Origin: Candidatus Aminicenantota bacterium
GTDB lineage: Bacteria > Acidobacteriota > Aminicenantia > UBA2199
DNA: 6,596 nt
Assembly (NCBI GenBank): GCA_030620255.1
Contig: JAUXFB010000081.1
Span: 1 to 6,596 of the forward strand
Reading direction: 5' to 3'
The position numbers and the translations under genes were made by a program. Of the stretch, positions 1 through 6,227 are shown piece by piece. A model generated the notes under the pieces. It made no database searches and had not been told where the DNA came from. It saw only the letters and a program-made list of their open reading frames with translations. The first letter of the stretch is position 1; each line of letters starts with the position of its first letter.

Positions 1-11
1 AGGAGGGGAAA

Positions 12-1448
12 ATGATAGAAAAAACGCTTGAAAAAATAATCTTAAATGCTATAAGTATAGTAGCTACTCAAAAACAAGCAGCAAAACTTGCTGCCAGCCA
101 GATAGATAAATATATGTTCAAAATTATTGTTAAAAGGCATGATGAGGAATTATTGGAAGTACAAAGAAAAAAATATCTATACGTTTCTGCTATGCTACAT
201 TCTGTTAAAAGAAATATTGGAAAAGGATATGTTTCAAAAAATGTAATAAAAGGGCTTACTAAAGTTCTTGTAGAAAATTTATTTATGCACAAAGTAGAAA
301 ATCGTGCATATGCATGCAAGAAATATAAAGAACAACATGGAGAATTGCCCCCCAATTTTATTGTCTTATCTCCAACACAAAGGTGTAATTTGCAATGTTT
401 AAACTGTTATGCTTCTTCAAATTCAAATACAACACCTACATTACCATATTCTATTGTAGAAAAAATTATAAATGATGTTCGTGAATTGGGTATTAGATTT
501 ATTACTGTTAGTGGTGGAGAACCATTCATGTACAAAAGCGAAGGTAAAACTATTTTGGATATTTTCGAAAAATATAATGATATGTTTTTCCTTGTATACA
601 CAAATGGAACACTAATTACCCCCGAAATTGCAGAAAAATTAGCAAAATGCGGAAATGTCACACCTGCTATCTCTGTTGAAGGTTACGAAAAAGAGACTGA
701 CCAAAGAAGAGGAAAAGGCACTTATAAAAAAATACTTTCTGCTTTTAAAAACCTAAGAAAAGCAGGTGTAATTTTTGGTATTTCAGTGACTGCTACTAAA
801 AAAAATCTTGACATACTATTTTCAGAAGAGTTTTATGACTTTTTCTTTGAAACCCAGGGTGCAAGTCATATGTGGCAATTCCAATTAATGCCCATTGGCA
901 GGGGTAAAAGTACATTTGATTTAATGGTTGACCCTATTAATAGAGTTAAACTTTACAGGATGTGGGAAAGAATGCTGAAAGAAAAAAAATATTGCCTGGC
1001 AGATTTTTGGAACAGTGGAGTATTAACTGATGGATGTATTGCTTATGGAAAAGACGGAGGATATATCTATATTGATTGGAATGGAAATATAATGCCCTGT
1101 GTATTCATACCCTATTATGTTGATAACATATTCAATCTATACAAAAATGGCAAAACGCTATTAGATGTTCTTTCCACAGATTTTATGAAAAAAGGTAGAG
1201 AATGGCAAAACAATTATGGGTTTAATAACAGGAAAAAACCCAAAAATTGGTTAATGCCCTGCTCAATAAGAGATCACTATGAATTTTTCAGAAAATCAAT
1301 TTTACCAAAAGATGCAAAAGGAGAAAATAAAGAAGCACAAGAAATTCTGTCAGATGATACATATTTTAATACTTTATGTAACTATGATAAAGAATTAGAA
1401 AGCTTAACAAATAAAATATGGGAAGATGAATACCTTAAAATAGGATAA
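12..1448 (+). CDS. Radical SAM protein with SPASM/twitch-like C-terminal region
   Basis: This 478-residue protein is a radical SAM enzyme of unknown substrate. The [4Fe-4S]/SAM motif CxxxCxxC is Cys125, Cys129 and Cys132 (RCNLQCLNCY), and the SAM-binding GGEP follows at 168-171. Residues 1-110 are mostly helical and Lys-rich and are not part of the core barrel. The C-terminal half has Cys342, then YIYIDWNGNIMPC ending at Cys363, then Cys417 and perhaps Cys456. This resembles a SPASM or twitch auxiliary-cluster region but lacks the full seven-Cys SPASM pattern. The ATG lies five bases after an AGGAGG at 1-6, which supports this start; the promoter is outside the window. No precursor-peptide ORF is visible downstream, so there is no direct support for a RiPP-maturase role. 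The next gene is a membrane protein with its own promoter. Family assignment is firm; function is unknown. Confidence 0.93.
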   Translation: MIEKTLEKIILNAISIVATQKQAAKLAASQIDKYMFKIIVKRHDEELLEVQRKKYLYVSAMLHSVKRNIGKGYVSKNVIKGLTKVLVENLFMHKVENRAYACKKYKEQHGELPPNFIVLSPTQRCNLQCLNCYASSNSNTTPTLPYSIVEKIINDVRELGIRFITVSGGEPFMYKSEGKTILDIFEKYNDMFFLVYTNGTLITPEIAEKLAKCGNVTPAISVEGYEKETDQRRGKGTYKKILSAFKNLRKAGVIFGISVTATKKNLDILFSEEFYDFFFETQGASHMWQFQLMPIGRGKSTFDLMVDPINRVKLYRMWERMLKEKKYCLADFWNSGVLTDGCIAYGKDGGYIYIDWNGNIMPCVFIPYYVDNIFNLYKNGKTLLDVLSTDFMKKGREWQNNYGFNNRKKPKNWLMPCSIRDHYEFFRKSILPKDAKGENKEAQEILSDDTYFNTLCNYDKELESLTNKIWEDEYLKIG

Positions 1449-1457
1449 TTGTTGTTT

Positions 1458-1486
1458 TTGACAAATTCTTTTACTTCTTATAAAAT
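1458..1486 (+). promoter_or_regulatory. Sigma-70-type promoter for the membrane protein gene
   Basis: A perfect -35 hexamer TTGACA (1458-1463) is followed after 17 bp by TAAAAT (1481-1486), a 5/6 match to TATAAT. Transcription would start near 1493, leaving a leader of about 43 nt before the ATG at 1536. The site starts ten bases after the radical SAM stop codon, so the membrane protein can be transcribed independently. No clear terminator separates it from the upstream gene, so readthrough is also possible. Confidence 0.6.
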
Positions 1487-1535
1487 ATAGCATTAATTTG
1501 GCTACATAATTTCATAGCTAAAATAATAAATAAAG

Positions 1536-2165
1536 ATGTTTAAACAGATATTAAGCGAACTTAAAAACCACGCTCCTTTTACTATTTTTGGAGGAATAAC
1601 AGGAATTGTTATAATGCTTATAATAATTCTATTCAACATTCTTCCTCAAGTTTCAAATGTTTCTCTTCCCATTTTTTATATTCTACATCCAATGCATGTA
1701 GTTTTAAGCTCAATTACAACTGTTGCATTATATAAACTTTATAAACCAAAAGCAAAAATTTCAAAAGCAATTATAATTGGCTATATAGGCTCGATCGGGA
1801 TTGCTACATTAAGTGATTCAATAATCCCTTATATAGGCGAATTCTTATTTAATTTACCCAATAGAGGAATACATTTAGGTTTTATTGAAAAACCATTTCT
1901 TATAAATTCTGCTGCTTTCTTGGGTATTGCCATTGGATTTCTCAAACCAAAAACAAAATTTCCACATTCAGGACATGTGTTAATTAGCACATGGGCTTCC
2001 CTATTTCATATAATCATGGCAATGGGCCAGACAATAAATTTCACCCTGATCATTGGAATCTTTCTGTTTCTATTTTTAGCAGTATGGATACCATGCTGTA
2101 CAAGCGATATAATATTCCCTTTATTATTTGTTTCCACAAAAAATAAAAAAAAAGAAATTTCATAA
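1536..2165 (+). CDS. Polytopic membrane protein of unknown function with His/Cys motifs
   Basis: This is a 209-residue integral membrane protein that I cannot assign to a named family. About six hydrophobic segments can be seen at roughly 16-37, 43-67, 78-100, 121-137, 146-163 and 169-199. The short charged ends (N-terminal MFKQILSELKNH, C-terminal TKNKKKEIS) are probably cytoplasmic at least at the Lys-rich C terminus. Polar residues that look functional lie within or beside membrane segments: His51 and His54 (HPMH), Asp94 (LSDSIIPYIGE), His144 and His147 (HSGH), His158, and Cys187-Cys188 with Asp191 (PCCTSDIIFP). Such a set could bind a metal or haem, but this is inference. There is no signal peptide beyond the first membrane span. 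The start has no good Shine-Dalgarno (upstream is AAATAAAG), so initiation is weak or the leader is short and unstructured. It follows the radical SAM gene by 87 bases and has its own promoter. Confidence 0.8.
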   Translation: MFKQILSELKNHAPFTIFGGITGIVIMLIIILFNILPQVSNVSLPIFYILHPMHVVLSSITTVALYKLYKPKAKISKAIIIGYIGSIGIATLSDSIIPYIGEFLFNLPNRGIHLGFIEKPFLINSAAFLGIAIGFLKPKTKFPHSGHVLISTWASLFHIIMAMGQTINFTLIIGIFLFLFLAVWIPCCTSDIIFPLLFVSTKNKKKEIS

Positions 2166-2194
2166 CAAATTAATAAATTTTAATATTATTTATC

Positions 2195-2223
2195 TTTACT
2201 TATTAAACAGTTTCTAATAAAAT
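2195..2223 (+). promoter_or_regulatory. Candidate promoter for the hydro-lyase/dehydrogenase operon
   Basis: TTTACT (2195-2200, 4/6 match to TTGACA) is followed after 17 bp by TAAAAT (2218-2223, 5/6 match to TATAAT). It lies 26 bases before the ATG of the large-subunit gene. The whole 84-base gap is extremely AT-rich, so a chance match is likely. It is the best candidate I see for starting the three-gene operon. No riboswitch or T-box-like structure fits in this short gap. Confidence 0.35.
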
Positions 2224-2249
2224 TTATTTCTATTATTAAAGGAGAAAAA

Positions 2250-3497
2250 ATGGGTAAAACATTTGTTGAAAAAATATTCACAAAAAAGGCTAAAAAAGAT
2301 ATTTATGCAGGAGAAATAGTTTCAGTTGAACCTGATTTCATAATGAGTCATGATAATGCAGCTGCAATATCAAGAACCTTTAAAAAGATTGGTGTTAAAA
2401 ATGTCAAGTATCCTGAAAAAGTGGTAATTATCCTGGATCACGAAATTCCAGCTCCAAAAGAATCATCTGCAATAAATCATAAAGAGATTAGAGAATTTGT
2501 TAAAGAACAGGGTATATCCAATTTTTTTGATATAAATAATGGAATATGTCATCAAGTTTTTACTGAGCAGGGATTTGCACTCCCTGGCAAACTTATTGTT
2601 GGTTCAGATTCTCATACAACTACTTATGGAGCTCTTGGAGCAATGTCAGCTGGAATCGGACGATCTGAAGTTGCATCTATATGGGCAACTGGCGAACTCT
2701 GGTTTCAGGTCCCAGAAACAATAAAAATAATACTTAATGGTAAAATGTCTGAATATATAACAGCAAAAGATATTGCTCTATATATAATTGGTCAGATAAG
2801 ATCAGATGGTGCTGACTATAAAGCAGTGGAATTTGTTGGAGACATTGTTTCACATATGAGCATTGCCGAACGAATGGTCTTATGTAACATGGCAGCTGAA
2901 ATGGGAGCTAAAAATGGATATGTACAGCCTGATCATACAACCTTTGATTATATCAAAAAAAGAGCAAGAACAGAATATGAAACACTCTATTCTGATAAAG
3001 ATGCAAAATATTATAAAACAATTGAATTTGATATATCTAAAATCTCTCCATCAATTGCAAAACCTCATACAGTTGATAACTATGCTCCTATTGAAGAGCT
3101 TGAAGGTAAAACAATAGATCAAGCATTGATTGGAACCTGCACAAATGGTAGATTAATTGACCTTGAGATGGCAGCAAAAATTTTAAAAGGTCGCAAAGTT
3201 AAGATAAGAACTCTCATTATCCCTGCATCCTGGAATATATATAGAGAAGCTATAAAAAAAGGGTTTATAGAAATATTTATAGATGCAGGAGCACTTGTCT
3301 TAAACCCCGGGTGTGGCCCATGCCTTGGAGCTCATATGGGAGTAATGGCTCCTGGAGAAAAGACCTTTTCTACAGCTAATAGAAATTTTAAAGGAAGAAT
3401 GGGGTGCAGAGAAGCTGAGATATATCTTGGTTCCCCTCTTTCAGTTGCTGCGTGTGCAATAACTGGAGAAATAACAGATCCGAGGAGGTTCTTATGA
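2250..3497 (+). CDS. Aconitase-superfamily hydro-lyase, large subunit (LeuC/HacA/aconitase type)
   Basis: This 415-residue protein is the large, iron-sulfur subunit of a two-subunit hydro-lyase that isomerises a hydroxy-tricarboxylate through its unsaturated intermediate. The three [4Fe-4S] cysteine ligands are Cys297 (GTCTNGR) and Cys355 and Cys358 (NPGCGPCLG). Other family signatures are DHEIPAP at 63-69, GSDSHTTTYGALG at 118-130 and STANRNFKGRMG at 374-385. The length fits the shorter archaeal/homoaconitase-type large subunit rather than the roughly 466-residue LeuC of E. coli. The protein looks full length with every cluster ligand present. The start has AAAGGAG at 2238-2244. Its stop TGA overlaps the ATG of the small-subunit gene (ATGA at 3494-3497), so the two are translationally coupled. 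Substrate cannot be read from this subunit: isopropylmalate, homocitrate/homoaconitate and citrate are all possible. The downstream dehydrogenase makes citrate to isocitrate my preferred reading. No leuA, leuB or lys gene is visible. Confidence 0.93.
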   Translation: MGKTFVEKIFTKKAKKDIYAGEIVSVEPDFIMSHDNAAAISRTFKKIGVKNVKYPEKVVIILDHEIPAPKESSAINHKEIREFVKEQGISNFFDINNGICHQVFTEQGFALPGKLIVGSDSHTTTYGALGAMSAGIGRSEVASIWATGELWFQVPETIKIILNGKMSEYITAKDIALYIIGQIRSDGADYKAVEFVGDIVSHMSIAERMVLCNMAAEMGAKNGYVQPDHTTFDYIKKRARTEYETLYSDKDAKYYKTIEFDISKISPSIAKPHTVDNYAPIEELEGKTIDQALIGTCTNGRLIDLEMAAKILKGRKVKIRTLIIPASWNIYREAIKKGFIEIFIDAGALVLNPGCGPCLGAHMGVMAPGEKTFSTANRNFKGRMGCREAEIYLGSPLSVAACAITGEITDPRRFL

Positions 3498-4018
3498 AAA
3501 AAATATTTTCAGGCAGGGTTTGGAAATATGGAGACAATGTAAATACTGATGTGATTTTCCCCGGGAAATATACATATCAAAAAATGGAACCAGAAGAAAT
3601 GGCAAAACATGCTTTAGAAGATCTTGACCCTGGTTTTGCCTCTAATGTAAAAGAGGGGGATATTATTGTTGCTGGGAAAAATTTCGGAATGGGTTCTTCA
3701 CGAGAACAGGCTGCAATAGCAATAAAATATTCCGGAATTAAAGTAATAATTGCAAAATCATTTGCAAGAATTTACTTCAGAAATGCAATTAATGCAGGTA
3801 TGCCTGCAATCAAATCGCCTGAAGCTGTAGACGCAATTGAGAATGGAGATGAGATTACAATTGATATGAAAAACGGAAAGATTATCACAAAAAATAATGA
3901 ATTTACATTCCCTGCTTACCCAAAAACAGTAATGGAGATTTTAGAAAGTAATGGATTAATAAATTTTATAAAAAACAAGATAAAAAAACAGGAGGATTTA
4001 TGTCAAAAAGAGCAATAG
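3494..4018 (+). CDS. Aconitase-superfamily hydro-lyase, small subunit (LeuD/HacB type)
   Basis: This 174-residue small (swivelling-domain) subunit completes the active site of the preceding large subunit. Family motifs are GDNVNTDVIFPG at 13-24, GMGSSREQ at 65-72 (the SSRE signature, with Met where many relatives have Cys) and AKSFARIYFRN at 87-97. The specificity loop after NTDVIFPGK reads YTYQ (26-29), unlike the YLRT and YLVY loops I remember for methanogen homoaconitase and isopropylmalate isomerase. The start at 3494 is preferred over an in-frame ATG at 3452: an AGGAGG at 3483-3488 lies five bases upstream, the homology begins at MKKIFSGRVW, and it gives the usual four-base overlap with the large subunit. 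The last 14 residues or so (NKIKKQEDLCQKEQ) are a hydrophilic tail. They are encoded partly over the Shine-Dalgarno and start of the next gene, a 19-base overlap. The tail may have little functional constraint. Confidence 0.92.
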   Translation: MKKIFSGRVWKYGDNVNTDVIFPGKYTYQKMEPEEMAKHALEDLDPGFASNVKEGDIIVAGKNFGMGSSREQAAIAIKYSGIKVIIAKSFARIYFRNAINAGMPAIKSPEAVDAIENGDEITIDMKNGKIITKNNEFTFPAYPKTVMEILESNGLINFIKNKIKKQEDLCQKEQ

Positions 4019-5187
4019 TAACAATGCCAGGTGATGGTATAGGGAAAACGGTTCTGCCAGAAGCAATAAAAGTTTTAGATGCAGTTGGTTTTAATGCTGA
4101 TTATATTCATGCTGATATAGGGTGGGAATTCTGGTGTAAAGAGGGCAATCCTCTTCCACAAAGAACACTTGACCTTTTAGAAGAACACAAGATAAGTCTT
4201 TTTGGAGCAATCACTTCAAAACCAAAAACAGAAGCTGCAAAGGAATTAGCCACTGATCTTCAGGATAAAGGATATGTATATTACAGCCCAATTGTTGGAC
4301 TTAGACAGCATTTTAACCTTGATATATGCATACGCCCATGCAAAAGCTTTAAAGGCAACACCCTTAATTTCGTAAGAAAAGGAAAAAATAATGCGATCGA
4401 AGAACCAGAAGTTGATGTTGTTATTTTCCGCCAGAACACAGAGGGACTATATGGTGGTATTGAGTGGACAAATCCTCCAGATGAAGTTTATGCAGCATTA
4501 AACACACACCCAAAAATGAAAAATTTTACATGGTGTCCAAAAGAAGAGTTAGCTATTTCCACACGTATATTTACAAAAAAAGCAACTGAAAGGATTATAA
4601 GAGCAGCTTTTGAACATGCTAAAAATTTCGGATATAAAACAGTAACGCTCTGTGAAAAACCAAATGTAATTAGAGAAACCTCAGGTATGATGCTTGCCTG
4701 TGCAAAAGATATGGAAAAAGAATATGATGGTATATCTCTTAGAAATACAAACATAGACGCACAAATGATGTGGTTAACAAAAAATCCTGAAGCTTATGGC
4801 GTGTTTGTTTGTGGTAATATGTTTGGAGACATATTATCCGATGGATTTGCAGGTCTTACAGGTGGTCTTGGTTTCGCATGTAGTGCAAATATAGGCAAAG
4901 ATGTTGCTGTGTTTGAACCAACTCATGGGTCAACTCCAAAATATGCAGAATATGAAACATCAATTGTAAGCCCGATCGCAATGATACTTTCAGCCTGTAT
5001 GATGCTGGATCATATTGGAGAAACAGAAAAAGCTTCAAAAATCCGCAATGCTATTTCTAAAGTTGTTGAACAGGGTAAAATAAAAACATATGATATGTTA
5101 AAACTCTCAGGCTCTCAAGATGTTATGAACCAGGGTGCTGCTTCAACTACTCAAATGACAGACGAAATAATAAAACATTTGAAATAG
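4000..5187 (+). CDS. Isocitrate/homoisocitrate dehydrogenase family enzyme, probably NADP-dependent
   Basis: This 395-residue beta-decarboxylating dehydrogenase oxidises and decarboxylates a 2-hydroxy-tricarboxylate in the cytoplasm. By hand alignment with E. coli isocitrate dehydrogenase, conserved residues are Ser96 (S113), Arg102 (R119), Arg112 (R129), Arg144 (R153), Tyr151 (Y160), Lys220 (K230), and metal ligands Asp253, Asp277 and Asp281 (D283, D307, D311). PGDGIG is at 10-15. Cofactor residues match the NADP enzyme: Lys314-Tyr315 (K344-Y345), Val323 (V351) and Tyr364 (Y391), with Lys368 replacing R395. Differences are Ile98 for N115 and RQNTEG instead of RENTEG. The segment SPIVGLRQ resembles the equivalent part of fungal homoisocitrate dehydrogenase as I remember it, so that substrate remains open. 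Isopropylmalate dehydrogenase is less likely because of Ser96. AGGAGG at 3990-3995 precedes the ATG, and the gene overlaps the small-subunit gene by 19 bases. No convincing terminator hairpin follows in the 68 bases before the convergent neighbour. Confidence 0.9.
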   Translation: MSKRAIVTMPGDGIGKTVLPEAIKVLDAVGFNADYIHADIGWEFWCKEGNPLPQRTLDLLEEHKISLFGAITSKPKTEAAKELATDLQDKGYVYYSPIVGLRQHFNLDICIRPCKSFKGNTLNFVRKGKNNAIEEPEVDVVIFRQNTEGLYGGIEWTNPPDEVYAALNTHPKMKNFTWCPKEELAISTRIFTKKATERIIRAAFEHAKNFGYKTVTLCEKPNVIRETSGMMLACAKDMEKEYDGISLRNTNIDAQMMWLTKNPEAYGVFVCGNMFGDILSDGFAGLTGGLGFACSANIGKDVAVFEPTHGSTPKYAEYETSIVSPIAMILSACMMLDHIGETEKASKIRNAISKVVEQGKIKTYDMLKLSGSQDVMNQGAASTTQMTDEIIKHLK

Positions 5188-5255
5188 ACCATAAGAATAA
5201 AGATTCCTATTTTGCTATATTTCTTGTCGCCTTTTTTTATAATTCCTTAACTATT

Positions 5256-5717
5256 TTACTTAATTTTATTATACCAAAGTCTTTTTCCTTTAATAAAATC
5301 ATCAAGTCCAGCCCTCTTAATTTTTCTTAAATTCTTTATGTGTGCATCGCCATGGTTTGCCTTCAAGAAATCCAGCTTATTACATGTCTCAAACTCATCA
5401 CATTCCCAGCATCCTTCAATTCCTTTTTTCTGGCAGCATTTTCTTATCTTGCAAAACGGAGGACCACCTTCACCTTTACACGCCCTCTTACAGCGGAATT
5501 TTACCATTGCACCTAAAACATCATAACTTTGCTTGTAATTTTTAAATACCTCAAAAAAAGAAAGACTGGATAAAAACTCTGCTGTTTTATCAAACTTCAC
5601 ATTTCTTAGTTCTTTTCTAAGGTCTCTTGCTAAATCAGCAATCTTTCCTTTGTAAGCAAAACAGTCTCCACAATAAAGACCACAATATGCGAGTAGATTC
5701 TTATTCTCTTCTACCAT
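5256..5717 (-). CDS. Cys-rich DUF3795-like protein
   Basis: This 153-residue protein has 11 cysteines and opens with LLAYCGLYCGDCFAYKG (Cys12, Cys16, Cys19). That opening is typical of the DUF3795 proteins found widely in anaerobic bacteria and archaea. A second Cys cluster spans 76-112: Cys76, Cys80, Cys89, Cys94, Cys95, Cys103 and Cys106 (CWEC), and Cys112. A conserved-looking His122 and a basic tail follow. The cysteine spacing suggests metal (zinc or iron-sulfur) binding, but the family's function is unknown to me. There is no signal peptide or membrane segment, so it is likely cytoplasmic. The start is well supported: AAAGGAGG (minus strand, complement of 5726-5733) lies eight bases before the ATG. 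It is convergent with the dehydrogenase gene and divergent from the cold-shock gene, so it is probably monocistronic. No strong -35/-10 pair was found upstream. Confidence 0.85.
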   Translation of the reverse strand: MVEENKNLLAYCGLYCGDCFAYKGKIADLARDLRKELRNVKFDKTAEFLSSLSFFEVFKNYKQSYDVLGAMVKFRCKRACKGEGGPPFCKIRKCCQKKGIEGCWECDEFETCNKLDFLKANHGDAHIKNLRKIKRAGLDDFIKGKRLWYNKIK

Positions 5718-5809
5718 TTTTTAATCCTCCTTTATTTTATACTATCTTTTTAAAAAAAGGTTTTCATCAAAAAGAATAATAACGGTTCAGATAGATGAAA
5801 TAGATAGAT

Positions 5810-5833
5810 GGAACAGCCATGGCTGTTCCCTAC
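5810..5833 (-). repeat. REP-like palindrome with adjacent GTAG
   Basis: GGAACAGCCATGGCTGTTCC at 5810-5829 is a perfect 20-bp inverted repeat. Read on the minus strand, the tetranucleotide GTAG (complement of 5830-5833) stands immediately 5' of it. A GTAG-type tetranucleotide at the foot of a hairpin is the layout of REP elements mobilised by RAYT/TnpA-REP (Y1 HUH) transposases. It is markedly more GC-rich than its surroundings. Only one copy lies in the window and there is no transposase here, so the REP reading is inference. A dyad regulatory site or a hairpin terminator without a T-run is less likely. Confidence 0.5.
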
Positions 5834-5850
5834 ATCATTGTCATCATTGT
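5833..5850 (+). repeat. Two-copy 9-bp tandem repeat
   Basis: CATCATTGT occurs twice in direct succession (5833-5841 and 5842-5850), directly after the palindrome. It is perfect but short, and may simply be local slippage next to the palindrome. Confidence 0.5.
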
Positions 5851-6081
5851 TGCCAAATCACATCTCAGGTAGGCTACCGCTCATAGGGGATACGAGGCTA
5901 ATTGAAAATTCATTAAATACTTCATACCAATTTTGTATTTCAGTATCAGATAATGTTTCTGCTGCCTTTCCGATTCTCTATTATTATATGTGATTCTTAA
6001 ATAGCATAGAAAAAAAGTAAATTCAAGGGAAAAACAAAAAAATAAAATTTAAGTCGATAATTTTTAACTGAGTAGATAAAT

Positions 6082-6110
6082 TTGACAATCGAGCAAATCT
6101 AGGTTATAAT
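6082..6110 (+). promoter_or_regulatory. Perfect-consensus sigma-70 promoter of the cold-shock gene
   Basis: TTGACA (6082-6087) and TATAAT (6105-6110) are both exact consensus hexamers, separated by the optimal 17 bp. Transcription would start near 6117, which gives an untranslated leader of about 115 nt. A strong promoter with a long leader is the usual arrangement for cold-shock genes, where control is largely post-transcriptional. Confidence 0.85.
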
Positions 6111-6187
6111 ATTTTATTATAGTAAGTTAGTAATGGTGTGAAATCAAATAATTTCCAAATAAATTAACTTTTTTTGAGTATTATATT

Positions 6188-6227
6188 TCTACCTCAATTT
6201 ACTTTAAAATTTTAAAAAGGAGGTAGA
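6188..6227 (+). promoter_or_regulatory. Predicted leader hairpin sequestering the cold-shock Shine-Dalgarno
   Basis: TCTACCTC (6188-6195) is perfectly complementary to GAGGTAGA (6220-6227), which contains most of the AAGGAGGT ribosome binding site at 6217-6224. The 24-base interval between the arms is AU-rich and includes a 14-base self-complementary stretch (6203-6216), so the hairpin could extend inside. Pairing would block ribosome loading on the downstream gene. Whether it acts as a thermosensor or as an autoregulatory element cannot be told from sequence. Confidence 0.5.

Larger units (their letters stand above)
5718..6081. other. Intergenic region with no convincing gene
   Basis: This gap between the DUF3795-like gene and the cold-shock promoter holds the leader of the DUF3795-like gene, a 20-bp palindrome (5810-5829) with GTAG next to it, and a two-copy 9-bp tandem repeat (5833-5850). 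It also has a stretch (5858-5977) whose minus strand is open for 39 codons, reading KAAETLSDTEIQNWYEVFNE in part. That frame begins right after a stop and has no ATG before position 34 or Shine-Dalgarno, so it could be a gene remnant or chance. From 6000 to 6081 I see only AT-rich sequence. Confidence 0.5.

Noticed and set aside
3452..3493. Upstream in-frame ATG for the small hydro-lyase subunit
   Set aside because: It lies inside the large-subunit gene, has no Shine-Dalgarno, and adds 14 residues without family similarity. The ATG at 3494 has AGGAGG and the canonical overlap.
4000..5187. Labelling the dehydrogenase as LeuB (3-isopropylmalate dehydrogenase)
   Set aside because: Ser96 at the E. 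coli IDH S113 position and the NADP-type Lys-Tyr pair argue for the isocitrate/homoisocitrate group, and no leuA is nearby.
5188..5255. Terminator between the dehydrogenase and the convergent gene
   Set aside because: A T-run (5232-5238) is present, but the only pairing I found (AAGAA with TTCTT) is five A/T-rich pairs with a long loop, which is too weak to call.
5338..5545. Plus-strand ORFs opposite the DUF3795-like gene
   Set aside because: They are antisense shadows of a gene with a clear family signature and a good Shine-Dalgarno.
5808..5993. 61-codon plus-strand ORF beginning inside the palindrome
   Set aside because: No ribosome binding site, the start codon lies two bases before the palindrome, and the translation has no recognisable domain.
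6133..6141. ATG-GTG-TGA micro-ORF in the cold-shock leader
   Set aside because: Two codons with no Shine-Dalgarno; expected by chance.
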